Below, piece by piece: positions 23,535 to 36,225 of a stretch of 64,000 nt of DNA. The stretch is from Cyanoderma ruficeps. Taxonomy: Eukaryota; Chordata; Aves; Passeriformes; Timaliidae. The DNA is taken from the NCBI GenBank assembly GCA_008694505.1, contig VZDJ01000063.1, forward strand, positions 3,928,527 through 3,992,526, read 5' to 3'. A model generated the notes under the pieces. The model was not told where the DNA came from. It saw nothing but the letters and a program-made list of their open reading frames with translations, and made no database searches. The translations under genes were made by a program, and so were the position numbers. Numbering within the stretch: the first letter of the stretch is position 1; each line of letters starts with the position of its first letter.

Positions 23535-23775
23535 AGACGAGCGAATAAATCTTTAAAAGAATAATGTTTTCAAAATCAGGCTCCTTGTCCTCGAACCCTT
23601 TGATGTATGAGAGCAATAGTAGGTAGGACACATAGTGAAATAAACATGAGATCTCCGTGGAAGAGAATAGCGGAGTGGAGAAAATATTAGTGTTTACATC
23701 AAAACTCAATTGGAGCACTCGTTTCAAGATGATAGTTTATTATATTGAATCCAATTTAGTCCCACAAGGATGTTT
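23535..23775. promoter_or_regulatory. CNE-like island
   Basis: An AT-rich block with interspersed CpGs (AAGACGAGCGAATAAATC, TCTCCGTGG, AGCGGAGTGG), GTGTTTACATC (forkhead-like), CTCAATTGG and a right edge of GTTTATTATATTGAATCC. CpGs persisting inside AT-rich DNA often mark constrained sequence. Candidate only. Confidence 0.4.
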
Positions 23776-25829
23776 CTTTTGCAGGTGACGCTCAGGCTCA
23801 CTCTGTGTCTTCTCCTCCTCGCCGTACCTGGGCACTGCCGTGATTCATCGTCTCCCTCTCGCTGCCATCTCGGGATGGTTGGAAAAGCAAAGGGAGGAAT
23901 TAATCAGCTTTTGGCCAATTTGCTGTTTCTTTCTGGGCTGCTGTCAGCTCGGGATGTCTTGACCCCAGGCTGGGAGAGATGTGCTGGGAGATGAAGGGAT
24001 GCAGGGGGAGGAACCTGTGGTGACGTGGAGAGAGGGTGTTCAGGTCATCAGTCCCTCCTCTCTGCCCCGAAGTGTTCAAAATCAAGCCATGATTAATGCA
24101 TGGGAGAGGTTTGTTCCTGCTCCCAGCACTTTTAGGAGCTTCACACCTCTTTGCTGAGCCTGGAGCAGGTCACCCAATGGATTGTGTTTGCCAGTCTCCA
24201 GGTACCTCGATATTGCACCATGTCAGGGTTGGGAGAAGAAAGGTGTGAAGGGCTTGGCCCCTTTCCAGAGCCCTGATATGGTGGGGATGGGAAGGTGACC
24301 CAGGGAGACCTGCCCCTTCTGCTCCAGCTGCAGCAGATGTGAAGGCCTGCAGTCCTTCCAGGTGTATTTAGTGTGATTTTATTAGCACTGGGTGCACATC
24401 GGGGCTTTTAATGCTTCCATCACCTGTACCTGGTGAAAGGTATCTTTGGGCAGATGATCCCAGAGGCCTTACCTGAATATTTGTTCCACACCAGGCAGCT
24501 GAGGTGACATGGGACAGCCTGGTTGTGTGGGGTGCCTCACATCACCCCACAGCTGTATGGGAACATCCACAGCTGGGCCAGGAGTCACTTCCTGTCCAGC
24601 TTATTCAGAATAATCAATGGAGAATACTTTCGTGCCTTCAGGGCAGGTGGTGCAGACAAGTCTCTCAGTTTGTTTACTCTTCTTGGTGCATTTTCCTCCT
24701 GGTTATGAAGAGCTGTGTCTGAACTCCCTCCTGCCAAGTGCATTTTTCACCGGTCTATTCACTGACCCGGCAGTGTTTGGGATCTCATTTGCTTATGAAT
24801 AATATTGGCTGTGATCCGTGCACATTGCCTGGGTTTGGTTGATGTGATTCCCCAGGGCTGGGGCTGTGGGGGCTTGCAGGTGTGATTTGCTTTGCAGGCA
24901 GGGGATGGATGCCCTTAGCAGAGTTGCTGGCCCTGTGGATGTTGAGTAGGAAGGGCTGTCCCTGGGATAGGTGCCCATCCAATCTGGATCGCGGGAGATC
25001 TGAGCTCTCATCTCTCCTCCCCTCCTTTGTTTCCTAATGTGCAATTAGTTATATGTATGTAAATTACAGAGCGAGCAGAATCAAAGGGAGATGAGTGAAG
25101 AGAGAGGGAAAAAAAAAAAAAGCCAATAATTTATTCTGGTGCAAATGCCGTTTTTTGTGACCCTGGTTCTCTTGGCAGCGCTGGGGTGGAAGGAAGGAGG
25201 CGTCCATGTAGGTCCTGGGCAGGAAACGAGGAGCGAGGCTGAGATTTTCAAAGTCACTTGGGAGATTGGGATGCTCAGTTCCCATTCATTTTAATAAGAA
25301 AAGGACATCTGTCTCAGAGCTGACTTGGAAAATATCAGCCCAAACTTCATCTAACCCTTAGTTCTTTCTCCACCTGTTGCTCTCTTGTAACAATGCTTTG
25401 ATGGCATTTAGCAGCAAAAGCAGCTCTTAAACATGTGGGAACTTTCTAACCAGCTGCTAGGATGGATTTCTAGAGACCTTGTTAGAGGCAGGACTCAGCT
25501 TTTTCATGGTTCAGACCTGCTGAAGGCAGCAGAGAGAAAAACCTCTTGTTTGTTGTGATGATCAAGAGATCAGCCAGCATCTCGCTAATAAAGGGTCAGG
25601 AATATTTCAGGCAGATCTTTAATTCATTCTCAAAATTTCCAACAAGAGGATAACTCACATTCTCCCAGTTCAACTCATTCCTGCTAGGGGTGTGATTTTC
25701 CTTGGGAACTGGCAGCCCAAACTGGGGCGTGCTGCTCCTCTCAGCCCTGCTCGTGTTTACCTGGTGATTGAGGGTGTGTTTGCACACCCTGCGCCACAGC
25801 ACGGCCGCCTACCTGGCCTTTGATTGCTT

Positions 25830-25945
25830 CATCCTCACTGTATTGCTCTGCAGATGTCTTTATTGAATTTCACCTCACTGATTTATCTTTTTTTTATTGT
25901 TAGTCTAATTTGTCGCCGATATTTTGAATTCTGATCCTCATTTTT
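25830..25945. promoter_or_regulatory. CNE-like island
   Basis: Contains GTCTTTATTGAATTTC, TGATTTATC, GTTAGTCTAATTTGTCGCCG and ATATTTTGAATTC in 115 bp. An AT-rich candidate element. Confidence 0.3.
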
Positions 25946-26189
25946 GGAGCATTTCAGGCTCCTGTCTGCAAGGTCTCAGGCTCTTTCTTCTTTAATATCC
26001 CCAGCACCTCTGAAATATAAAGCAAAGAGACTCTGGCCTGTGGGAGACAAGGGGAAGTAATTTGAAATGCCCTCCTCAGTGATGGGAAATGTTTGGCAGC
26101 TGCTCCCCGTGTCAGTTCAGCTGATGACATTTCCACCCCTGGTGCTGCCTGAGCTTTCTTCCCGGCTTCCCATGAAGGGGATGTCACGC

Positions 26190-26400
26190 GGGACGATGTC
26201 AGGCACATTAATGAAGTCAAGGTATATCACATCTGCTGCCTCCTCCCCTCCGATCCAGGAGACCAATTACACCGTCAAAAAAGGAAATTAAGTTGGTTTG
26301 ACATGATTTGCTATTGACAAATCCGCAGTGGCTGTTCCTTATCACTCCATTATCTCCTCAGTGCTCCCAAAATTGATTGCTGTGTAATTGGGCCACGTGT
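26190..26400. promoter_or_regulatory. CNE-like island
   Basis: Contains ACCAATTACACCGTC, GGAAATTAAGTTGG, TGCTATTGACAAATC, CTTATCACTCCATTATC and AAAATTGATTGC. It mixes GATA-like and homeodomain-like words. Candidate enhancer. Confidence 0.4.
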
Positions 26401-27401
26401 CTCAGGGAGTAGAGGGCAAAATGTGCTCAACCCCTCGGGCAGCCAGGAAAGTGGAAGCAAAAAGCGCTCTTCCTCCTCAGCTTTTATGTTCCCAGATCCG
26501 TGTGTGCTGCCTTGGACACGCTGCCAGTGCTGGGGAGGGTGTGGAGGAACCAGGATAGCTCCCTGCCCACACTCTTTGGGCACCTTTGGTAGGCATCTCA
26601 CTCATTCCCGTTTTGGTGGTGTCCAAAGAGGGCTGTGCACTTGGTTATTTAGGGATTTATGGGTTCTCAGGGGAAGCTCAGCATTGATCCAATTTCTCCC
26701 GTGGACTCCCAAATCCCTGGAGCCTTTAAGCAGATCTGGAGGCAGCTGCTTCTGCAGCTCTGCCCTCACTGCGGTCTCCCTCCACCAACTCCTGTGTTTA
26801 CTCTTCTTATGAGCACCACAATTTAGTTTTATGACCCAGCGATCAATTCTCCATCAGGAGCTCTGGAAAAGCTACTGATGTGTTTCCAATAAATGGTACG
26901 TCAAGGAAAATATATATGATCCTGTCCTGTCCCTGTCTGGTTTCCTTCTGCGTGGCGTGCAGCCTTTACAAACATTGGGAGGAGGCAGAAGAAGGGGGCT
27001 CGTTGTTTGTTTGAGGCATTGGGAATGAGGGGATATCGATTCCCCGGGGAAAGGGGGATTGGTGGACAGAGGAATTCATACAGCAGTCACCAGCCAGGCT
27101 CAGACAGGGAGCGTGTGCCACGGGTCTGCAAAGAGCAATTGCTCTGGAGGCAGAAATGAAACAAGTGTCAGGGAGAATAACTGGAGGCTGATGTTAATAA
27201 TTAAGCTTTCTAATGAGAGCATTCGTTTTTCTCCAGTAGATGGATTCGGCCTTTCCCACCCTGATGTTGTTGTGCACGAACCCAACTCATTTTTTTCACC
27301 TGCTCAGGACAAAACCCAGCACAGGCAGAGATTGCTCCTCGTGCCTTCTGGGATGGACAGGCCAGATGAGGATGGGGACTGTTACATGGGAATGGCAACT
27401 G

Positions 27402-27724
27402 AGGGAGGTTTCGTGGCCATCTGCAGCTTCCTGCAGAGGGACAGCACTGATCTCTCCTCTCTGGTGACAGGAGGGAATGGCTGGAGCTCTGCCAGGACAG
27501 GGTTAGGTTGGATTTTAGGAGAAGGTTCTTCCCCCAGACGGTGCTGAGGCACTGTCCAGGCTCCCCAGAGAATGGGCAGGGCCCTGAGGCTGCCAGAGCT
27601 CCAGGAGCCTTTGGAAAACACAGCACAGGGTGGGATTTGGGGATGTCTGTGCAGGGCCAGGAGCTGGAATTAAATGAACCTTCTGGGACCCTTCAAACTC
27701 AGCATATGTTATAATTCTATGATG
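27402..27724 (+). mobile_element. CR1 LINE 3' fragment
   Basis: A 5'-truncated CR1 in plus orientation, the leftmost one I can recognise. It shows the CR1 ORF2-end and 3'UTR landmarks in order: TTAGGTTGGATTTTAGGAGA, CCAGGCTCCCCAGAGAATGG, GTGCAGGGCCAGGAGCTGG, then CCCTTCAAACTCAGCAT and a single ATTCTATGA tail unit. It is dead, with no reading frame. Confidence 0.9.
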
Positions 27725-28815
27725 TTGTACTCCTGCTCCGTGGGAGCTTAATCCCACCTCTGCAGCCTTCTGGTTTCCTTGTCTGAAAAAGGAACTTTAG
27801 GAATCCTGGAGCCGGGTGAATTTTAATGAGAAAAAAATATTTTCTATAAAGAAACTCAGTTTTGCTGAGATCCACATCTGTGGTGATAGGAATGAGCTGG
27901 AAACAGGAGCATCTATTATGCCGCAGGTTTTTTTATTTCCTGGAGAAAATCCAACTAAGACTTTTTTTTTGTTTGAAACTGGTACATCAAAACATTGCAA
28001 ATGCAGTTTGGTACAACGCCCCGGTTTGATGAAACAAAGGAAAAAAAAGTCCCCATTTCTGAATTTCAGCGTTGTGGAACTGATGATTCCAGAAAAACCT
28101 TTCAACTTCTCACCCTATCTCAAGATGAAAATAAATGTTGAACTACAGAGATTTCCCAGAGGAAGGAAATTCTGCTTTCCTAACACCTCTAACACTTACT
28201 TTTTTGTTGTAAATCATTTTGAGCTCTACAGATGAAAAGCTCTTGGTAGATGCAAAATATTGCTGCTTTTTATTTTATTTATTATTCATCATGATAGTTC
28301 ATGCCCAAAGAGGAATTCGTATTCTTTCTTTCGTAGCTGCTGGGTCCCATGAAAATTACCCAGTTACAGAGCCTGGCTGCCTGCACTTGTGGAAGACATG
28401 GGAAATTCATTAAAATTTCATCATTTCTGGCTTAAATTGTTTACTTTTTTTTTTGACCAGCTCTGCTGGGAGATGTCATCTGGCCGCCCAAGACGTGGTG
28501 GGCTTTTTGCTTGGCCAGGATGGGCCCCTTTGGCCGTGCTTTGGCACATCACTGGAGGGAGCGTGGGAAAAGGGGGGGATCCTGTGGGAGCTGGGATGGG
28601 AAAGGAGGAGGCAACTGATGAGCTTTGCTAATTGCCAAGGCTTGCAGATGGCTGGACCAGGTCTCCCCTGACGTTGTGCCTGCTGGATTTGCTCTGGCAC
28701 GAGGCAGACACAGCACCTGCTCCCCACCAGCCCCGGGGGCACAGGTAGCCGGGGAAGGGGGATATTAAAAGGACATCTGGCGAAGCACCCGTGTGGCAGA
28801 GGAGGGGAGGGAGCC
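27725..28815. other. Non-coding interval, no gene seen
   Basis: AT-rich from 27790 to 28480, with a plus-strand frame (27816-28235, 139 codons, Lys/Phe-rich) that mirrors A/T composition and has no recognisable domain. GC-rich beyond. No transposon recognised. Confidence 0.5.
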
Positions 28816-28819
28816 TTCA

Positions 28820-29190
28820 GTGAAGTTTCCCCAAATACGCAATTAATTTTGGCTTAATAAGACATTTATTGTATAATAAACAACAACTGATTCTATGAAA
28901 AAATATTTATCGAGGATTTACGGCTGAGTAATGAATTTGTAGCTCAGTTTGCCTCGACGAGATTTATTTACATAGCAGTTAAACCCCAATCAATAATATG
29001 CTTTTAATAATCACTGTATTTAAGTAGTATTTCAACAATACACTGTAATTAGGCCATGAATTCTTCTGTAATTCTTTAGATTTAGTATACTTCGGGGTTC
29101 CGAATCTCTCCTGGATCATGATGCGAGTGCTCCATTAATGTTAATTAAGTGCGTGCCAATCAAGCAGAGCATAAACCTCGCCGTGCGTGA
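28820..29190. promoter_or_regulatory. Large AT-rich CNE-like island
   Basis: About 370 bp, the longest island in the window. It includes GCAATTAATTTTGGC, the inverted repeat TTTATT-gtat-AATAAA (28865-28880), AATATTTATCGAGG, CAATCAATAATATGC, TTTTAATAATCACTG, ACTGTAATTAGGCC and GTTAATTAAGTGCGTGCC. CpGs such as CTCGACGAG and ACTTCGGGG persist inside AT-rich DNA. The texture strongly suggests a conserved developmental element. Confidence 0.5.
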
Positions 29191-29194
29191 GTGA

Positions 29195-31530
29195 ATAGCA
29201 ATGGGGTGGTGGGAGGGAAGCAGTTCAGGCTTCCCGGGATAGAGAGAAACACGGTTTCACTTCAGCATCCTTCACTTTGCATCAGTCATCATCAGGATCA
29301 GCTCCTGGGAGAAGAAAGAGGGCAGAGACCGACGCTACTGATGGGAACATTCCCGTCCCTTGTGCCACACTGTCCTCTGATCTGTGCCAAGAGAGCTCCC
29401 AAACAAGGCTGTATCTGCCTTTGAGATTAAATTGCTGGTTTGTAGATATGTAGCTGTGAGTCTGTGGAGCTCCAGGAGTCCCCAGGAGCTGTGTTTGCTG
29501 GGCATATTTGCTCTGTCTCTGGGAAAACAGCTCCTGGGCCGAGTGGTACGGAGGGTGCAGGATGGGGATGCTCATCCTGGTTGGTATTGCTGGCTGCAGG
29601 GAATGCAGCGTGCTTTTGTGAGCTGCTGGTGAAAGGTGAGTGGCCACAAGGAAATCTGGCACTTTGCTCCCCTCCTACCCATGGGAATTTTAACTCGGAT
29701 TTTTGGCAGTTTAATATTCCCCGGGGTGTGCTAAAAAACGTTGAGTGTGGAGTGGGTGCACTTCGGAGCACGATGCTGCAAAGTTTTACTCTACTCACAA
29801 GGCACTTGGAAGTCTTTCTAGATCAATCACGCTTTAAATGCACATTTTTCTCTGCTCTCGGTCTGTCTAATCTCTCTTTGTCTCAGCAATTGTCTGCAGC
29901 CCACGATATTGCTCCTGAGAAAGATACGGGTGTGTCCATTTAGAAAATGTCTCCTGCATTCTTTTCCCACAAGGGACACTTTGAAATGGCTTTGGGGGGG
30001 ACAAAAAAAGGAAAAGCCCAAAATATGGCCCTTCACTGTTTTGCTTGTTTCTGCCTTGTTAGAACAGGGCCCCAGGCAGGAGAGTTGCCACAGAGCCACG
30101 TGGGGAGCAGGGCTGGCAGCGCCAGCATTTTCCTCAGGGATGCACCGAGGAATATTTACTGCACCAGAGAAAAGATTTGGTGCTAAAGACTTCTTTTCTT
30201 TTCAATTTGGTAAATCGTCCTGGGCTGTGGTTCAGGTGTGGCTGGCAGAGGGGTGAGGGAGGCAGGGAGGGAAGTGAGGAGTGGCAGCTGCAGAGGAGAT
30301 GGGGGAAAAACCTCTTTGGCAGGTTAAAACCTCCACGTGAGCTTTCCCAGGAAAGGCACCGAGTTGGGAAATGAAGCAAGACAGCAGGCAGGGAAGAAGG
30401 ATGCACCATGTTATGGTAATCGCTCTTCTTAATTGCTTTGACTCCGATGACCACTCATTTCTTATCCTAACAAAGACATGAGAGCCGTCCGCTCTGGACT
30501 GCAAAATCAAATCCTGAGTGAAGCTCCTCTTGTGGTCTGTCAGGGCCCCAAACTGCTTTGTGCCTGCCAGCCCCAAGGTGCAGCCCTGTTGGGACGTTGT
30601 GGTGGCTGGTCTGGTGGTCTTGATCCCACAGGAGGCTGAGCCCAACGAGCCCAGGGGGATTTTTTTGGAGCAAAGGGTCGTGCCAGGCATTGGTCCAGCA
30701 CCTCCACACCTGCTCAGCTGAGGTGCAGAAAACCAGGCAGAGCTGCTGCCATCGGTGTTTTACCAACCCTCTGTGAGCTGAATAGAATCCTGTTGCTCAG
30801 CTGTACAATTTGCACTGATTCCTCCGTAAATTCATGGTCTAAACTCACGAGGAGCAGGCAGAAAGGTGCCTGCTGCTTTTTGCCTGGGCTTGATCCAGCG
30901 CAGAATAATTGCGTTGACTGTTTCACTCTGTGCTTGGCAGTTCAGGGCTTAGAAATCCCCCACAAAAAAAGCCCAGAACACAGAAAGTTGATTTGGAGTC
31001 TAAAGCAAAGCTGTAACTGGCAGAGGTGCAGATCTTCAGGCTCAATCAGATGCATAAAGACAGGCAGGCCAAGCTGAGATGGGAATATGTTGCTTCAGCT
31101 GTGCGCTGAAAGCCGCTGAAATTTTCCATATCAGAGGCTTGCTTTACAAAAAGAGATGGTCTGGCCTGGGGTTTGCAGGGAGGAAAACAGCAGTGGTGAC
31201 GACAGCAGCAGTAAAAAAAACTCTCCCTGCTTTCCACACTGGTGGGAATTGCTTGTCTATGCTCTTCCAGTGACTTTCCAAGTCAGTTTTCTCTGTGTAC
31301 GAATCAAAGGGATCTGCCTGTTTGCCCTTGGTGCGTCCCAGGCTCCAGCAGCCCTGCACCAGTGTCACTGGTCACAGTGGAGCTGCATTGCTGGTGTCAG
31401 AGCTGGGCTGGGCTGCATTTGAGCTCAGAGAGGCTGGAAAGCAGCTGTGCTGTGGAGAAGGGCTGGTTGAAGCAGTTGTGGGTATTAATTTATTTTTTTT
31501 TAATGTGGAATAGTGCTTTTTGCACTTTAG
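29195..31530. other. Non-coding interval, no gene seen
   Basis: Mixed-composition DNA without recognised exon or transposon apart from the island at 30405. Several open frames of 90-160 codons overlap on both strands and lack domains. Confidence 0.55.
30405..30518. promoter_or_regulatory. CNE-like island
   Basis: Contains GTTATGGTAATCGC, TCTTAATTGC, TCCGATGACC, TTCTTATCCTAACAAAG and AGCCGTCCGCTC. AT-rich with preserved CpGs. Candidate only. Confidence 0.35.
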
Positions 31531-31738
31531 TAGAATCCCAGACTGGTTTGGGTTGGAGGGGACCTTAAAGCTCATCTCATTTCACTCCCTGCCTTGGGCA
31601 GGTTCACTTTTCACTGTCCCAGGTTGTTCCAAGCTCCACCCACCCTGGCCCTGAATACTTGCAGGGCAACACTCTGGGGAACCTGTGCCAGGACCTCCAC
31701 ACCCTCAAAGGGAGGAAATTTTCCTCATTCCCTTCAAA
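31531..31738 (-). mobile_element. CR1 LINE 3' fragment, reverse orientation
   Basis: The CR1 3' end lies at the left (TAGAATCCCAGACTGG, TTTGGGTTGGAGGGGACC). The usual blocks follow rightward in reverse complement: CTGCCTTGGGCAGG, CCCAGGTTGTTCCAAGCTCC, then ACCTGTGCCAGGACCTC. Diverged and 5'-truncated. Confidence 0.9.
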
Positions 31739-31739
31739 G

Positions 31740-34700
31740 TGCCTCTTGTGATTAAACAAGCAGCTCAGCTACAGGGGAAAAATATTGCCCATGCTCTAGA
31801 GTTGTTCTGGAGTTCTTAAAAATGAGTCTTAGGAGGAGAGAAATGCCCACTGGTGTGCTGCAGGAGATTTTTAACCAGTCTGAGATACTCAGTCTGAGTG
31901 AGAGCAGTCATGTTTTTGGGAGGGGAAGCTTTGCTGATACCAGCAACATCTTTTCCTCTGGTAAGGAACAACTGGCCTGGAATAACTGGAATAACTTGGG
32001 AGTGCAATTGGGCAGCCCAGCTGGCCTGGGGATGGCCAGGAGAGGACTTTGGCCTCCCTGCTGCATTTCAATTCCCCCGGCACTGCGGCAGCGATGGACA
32101 CTCGGACACCGGTTGCATTAAACATAGGGTCAGTCATTTCCCTGCCTTCATTCTTTGTCTGTAATTCTGCATCTAATGGCAGCAATTAGTCACTGTCCAA
32201 GAAGGGATGAGCAAGCTCCTGGCTCGTCCCTGCTCTCTGACGGATCTGCTCCTCCAGAGGGATGGAAAGGTCATTAGCAGAGGGTTAGTTATTGATCGGC
32301 TTGGGGGAGAGCGAGGGTCCAGAGGTGAAGCTCAGCACCAGGCTTAAACGATGGGCCAGAGAAAGGAAAGAAAAATAGGCTGGCAGCAGCCCCAGGGAGC
32401 CCCCAGCCACCGTGCCACAGATGCAAAGGACAAATTCTTATTGATTGGAGAGGTGTTTTTGGAGGTAGGTTATTTCTTTTCCCTCCCTAAAGCAGGGACC
32501 AATTATGGCTGTTGACTGGCAGAGACAAATGCCACAAGTACCAAGCCTGGATTTCCTAAGGCCATCCTGCTTCTCCTCATGGTGGGCTTGTAAAATCCCA
32601 GTGTGCTAAAAAGAGCACCCTGGAACTGGCTGGGAGAGAGAACCATGGGAAACAGGGATGGTTTTTGGACACAGTCCTCTGCCAGGTGGGCAGGAACAGC
32701 TCTGCAAAATGGCACAGAAAGGAACAAGTAAGGAATAGGTGGCTGTTGTGTAGGAAATAGTGCAGGGTGGGGAAGCAAAGGGTGCTTTGGGCAGTGGCTG
32801 AGATGGAGGGAGGACAGAAGGATCTGGGGCAGATTCAATGATTCGCTCAGCTCCTTTTTGGGCACTGACTATAATTAAGTTGTTCAGCAGATAAATTAAG
32901 GCCATTGCCAAGTTCTAGGAGGGAAGGACCTTTAGGGTGGATGAGGGCCAGGCTGTTCTTAGGGCGGGCAGCTGGGGGGAGTCTGGCTCTTCCTGACCAT
33001 CAGTCACACCTCAGGGCCTGTTGAACACCCTCCGACCTCCCCTTCCATCACGGCCGTGTCAAAAAGAGGGATGAGGTTATTGACCGTGTCAACAGGGCTG
33101 ATAAATCACAGCCTCGGTCTGCCTGGGTTGGGCTTCATGCTCTGCCCAGCTCTTGGTGTCCCTCCATGGATGTGGGGATGGTGTTTCTTAAGAGACATCA
33201 GTAGTGATGCCTCCTGCTGCCAGAGCTCTTCCTTAGGGTCTCAGAAGTGTGTCCTCTAATGCCTTACTCCTCCTCTCCTCTTGCCTGACTAGCTGCGTGT
33301 CCCAGGTGGAAACTGGCTTTATTCCCTGAGTTGTCTCACTCCTGGAGACTCCTTTCTCTGGAAAAGAGGCGTGAAAATCCCTGCTCCTCCAGGCCAAGGG
33401 CTTCACATCGATACAGAGGGGCAGTGAAAAGCTGACAAGCCCACCCAGCCCTTGCAGGCAGAACCTCTTGATGCTCCCACAGGCCAACAGCCAAGCTCAG
33501 CCCAGGTGGAAGCAGGGATGGATTCATGTGTGGGTGGGAAGAAGGGAAAGCAGCAAGACAAGACACCTGCACCCTTCCCATGCTCATCCTGTCTCCACCC
33601 TGCAGGTGTAACCCTCTTCTGTGTAGCGATTATCCTGTTCTTGGAGGCTTCTTTGACCTTCAGCAGCAGATGGATAATGCTGCAGGCAGGCAGGAGGAAG
33701 GCTGGGGAGCACTGCCTTCAATACGGCTTCGCCCTGCTGATTTATACAGGGGAGCGAGCAGTGCTGATGCTCGCTGCTGCTCATAGATTATCTTCATTCC
33801 AGCAGCACTCAGGCAGACAGCAGAGGTAACAGAGAGCCATCCGCCACCCTATCCGTCACCTTCCCTCCGGCACCGGCGGCGGCTGCCGCAGAGCCGTCTC
33901 TTCCCAGGGAAACTTTCCCTCTCCATCAAACGCCGCAACACAAAGTCATATTCTGCAAACAGGTCCATGTATCTCCGGGGAGCTTGTCATGGCTGTGCCT
34001 CTGCCGAGCCTCTCTGGAGGACAGGGAAGCAGGGGTGGAATAATGCTGGAGAGGAGCTGATGGGCTCGGGGGAGCAGGAGGGTTGAGGTCTCTGTTCAGC
34101 CCAGAGTGGAGCTGGGATTCGTGGCTGTGTTTCAAGGTCTGGGCATCTCAGTTCAACCAGTGGAAGGTAAATCAAAGGCACTGGGAACTCACTGTGATTT
34201 CTTGCGTTGCTTTTATTTTGTTTTCCCTCTTCTCACCTCTGAGGCATTCATTTCCTGAACTGGGATTAATCTTAATCTTACTTACCCTCCTCCTAGGGGA
34301 ATGAGAAGGCTTGTTCTGTTCATGTCTGGAAAATGCTCTGAAATCCTCCAATGAAAGGTGCCGACAGAGCACTGAGGACTTCCAGGATTCAGAGTTTTAG
34401 ATGAATGGAGAGGTGGAAAGCACAAGGGGCTGAGGAGGTGGTTCTGTCAGCGTGGTGGGGCTCGGTGTGCAGGGGGGGAGCTGGCAGTGGGGTCCCTGGG
34501 AGATGCCCCCTACAAAGGACACTGAGAATCACATTTTTTTGAGCCGAAAGTAGAAAGTCTTGGCAGCCACACCAGCCAGGAGTATCTCAGGAGGAGGGGT
34601 GGGAAGCCTGAAGGCAAGTTATACCTTTCTTCTCTCGCTGCCTGTGAGAACACATGAATTATCCAGCCCTCCTTTGCTGCCTGGAGACCAGGATCAAACC

Positions 34701-35970
34701 CAGGTATGCAGAGTGCTGCTGTTTGTGCTGAGGCTGGGCAGACAGGGGGTGGGTATGGGGCCTGCAGTGCTCCCTCTTGGAAAACATCGTGTGCTTTGGC
34801 TCTGAATTGAATTTTAATTCCACCTTTTCTTTTTTTTTTTTTAATATTGTAAAAGAGTCAGGCTTTAGATCTCTGTGCTTCTTTTTTTTTTTTTTTCAGC
34901 TGTATGTAAAATGTGTCCAGTAGCCCAAACATAATGAGTGTACTCAGCGTGGAGCCAGAGGAGTGTTGTGTGCAGGGAGTGCAAAGCCCAGCTCTGCAGG
35001 TTCCCCGTGCTGCACCTCCTCCTTGGACAGCTCCAAAGTCCTTCCACTGAAACCTCCACAGGCTTCAGGGCAGGTGGGGAGACTGCACATCCCAATCTTC
35101 CTTTTGCTCAAGAGAGCCCTGTTTCTAACACCAATTCGATCAGCATCCCCTGGCCGAGCAACCTGGGCTTGGTGCATTCAGAATTGCCCTGCGGCGTAAG
35201 ATGAACAAAATCTGAATGCCTGGTGAGCAGCAGTCCATCGAGCAGGAGGATATATTGCTCCAAATGGAAATAATTTCTATTGCTAGGGAAGAGAGTGGCC
35301 TGTTCTGAGCTATTGCACTGGGCTGCTCAGTAATTTGTGCAGTGCAGATGGGAGTGCAGAGCCTTTACTGCTGGAGAAAGCTCGAGTCAAGTTGTTAAGG
35401 AAGAAATATAATCAGAAAGAGCCAGGAAACATAAAGATCAAAGTTGAGAATAATTTACATTTCATCAAGAACTTGTGGAGAAAGGACAAGGGGAAAAAAG
35501 CAAGCCCCATCGGTTATGTGAGGTTTTCAGCAGAAGGAGCAGGATTCAGGAGCAAAACACACAGAAATTGACTTTCCCCTGTATTTTCAAAGTGAGAATT
35601 GACTGCCGAGCCACAAGTGTTACTTGAAGTGACATTTGTGGGTGCGCTGTGAAAATCCTCAGACAGCACAAAGCCTTGTTCAGCAGCAGCCATGTGTCAC
35701 TTTGAACCGTGTGGAGCTGTCGCGGGAGCTCTGACAGCCGGGACACGGGATCCAGGACTAGATGGCTTTGGGGTTATCCATAAAGTTTGTGCTTTTCTCC
35801 CAGCCTTTTACTTCCATTTTTTGGGACGGACCATCATGAAGAGGGAGAAGTGGACACATTGATGGGATGCAATTTGTCCTCCTGCCCAGCTCCTTGGAAT
35901 GTTCATGTATCATTCCTCTATCTGGAGCATTTTAATGCCTTTATAAAACGCTTCCTAACGACAGAAAGAT
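31740..35970. other. Non-coding interval with weak islands
   Basis: No exon or recognised transposon. Small AT-rich patches at 32110-32210 (GTAATTCTGCATCTAATGGC, CAGCAATTAGTCACTG) and 32865-32905 (CTATAATTAAGTTG) may be CNE remnants. A CpG-dense patch at 33840-33900 (CCGGCACCGGCGGCGGC) is too short for a CpG island. Two T-runs near 34.85 kb are listed separately. Confidence 0.5.
34829..34898. repeat. Paired poly-T tracts
   Basis: Two T-runs of about 14 and 18 bases (near 34832-34846 and 34880-34898) separated by about 35 bp. The second ends in TTTCAG and so imitates a splice acceptor, but no exon-like frame follows. Confidence 0.8.
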
Positions 35971-35974
35971 AATT

Positions 35975-36225
35975 TGGCTAATGCAGCTCAGCCCAATTAG
36001 GTTCCTTAGTTAACATCATGTTCCTGCATCAGATGCCCTTTCCTCTCGTAGCCTATTTTTCATACCCTGGGTAAATATGTTTAATAATCAATTGGCATGT
36101 TATTAACGCACAATAACGATCTCACTAAATCGAAGCTCAGGCTTTATTTGAGACACTTACAGTAAATATTGACTGTTCTGCAGAATTATGGCAGAGCCCT
36201 GAGCAGTCTGTTCCAATGGGAACTG
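35975..36225. promoter_or_regulatory. CNE-like island
   Basis: Contains CCCAATTAGG, TTAGTTAACATCATG, GTTTAATAATCAATTGGC, TTATTAACGCACAATAACG and CTAAATCGAAGC. Motif-dense, with sharp edges and preserved CpGs. One of the better enhancer candidates in the middle of the window. Confidence 0.45.

Larger units (their letters stand above)
23780..27400. other. Non-coding interval with small islands
   Basis: No exon or recognised transposon. Besides the islands at 25830 and 26190, smaller AT-rich patches occur at 24745-24815 (TTGCTTATGAATAATATTGG), 25010-25080 (GTGCAATTAGTTATATG) and 27170-27240 (TTAATAATTAAGC). They may be conserved but are too short to call. Confidence 0.55.

Noticed and set aside
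27816..28235. 139-codon Lys/Phe-rich plus-strand frame
   Set aside because: Composition follows the A/T-rich DNA; no domain or plausible gene context.
34879..34900. Poly-T followed by CAG, resembling a splice acceptor
   Set aside because: No exon-like frame or paired donor follows; a simple T-run explains it.
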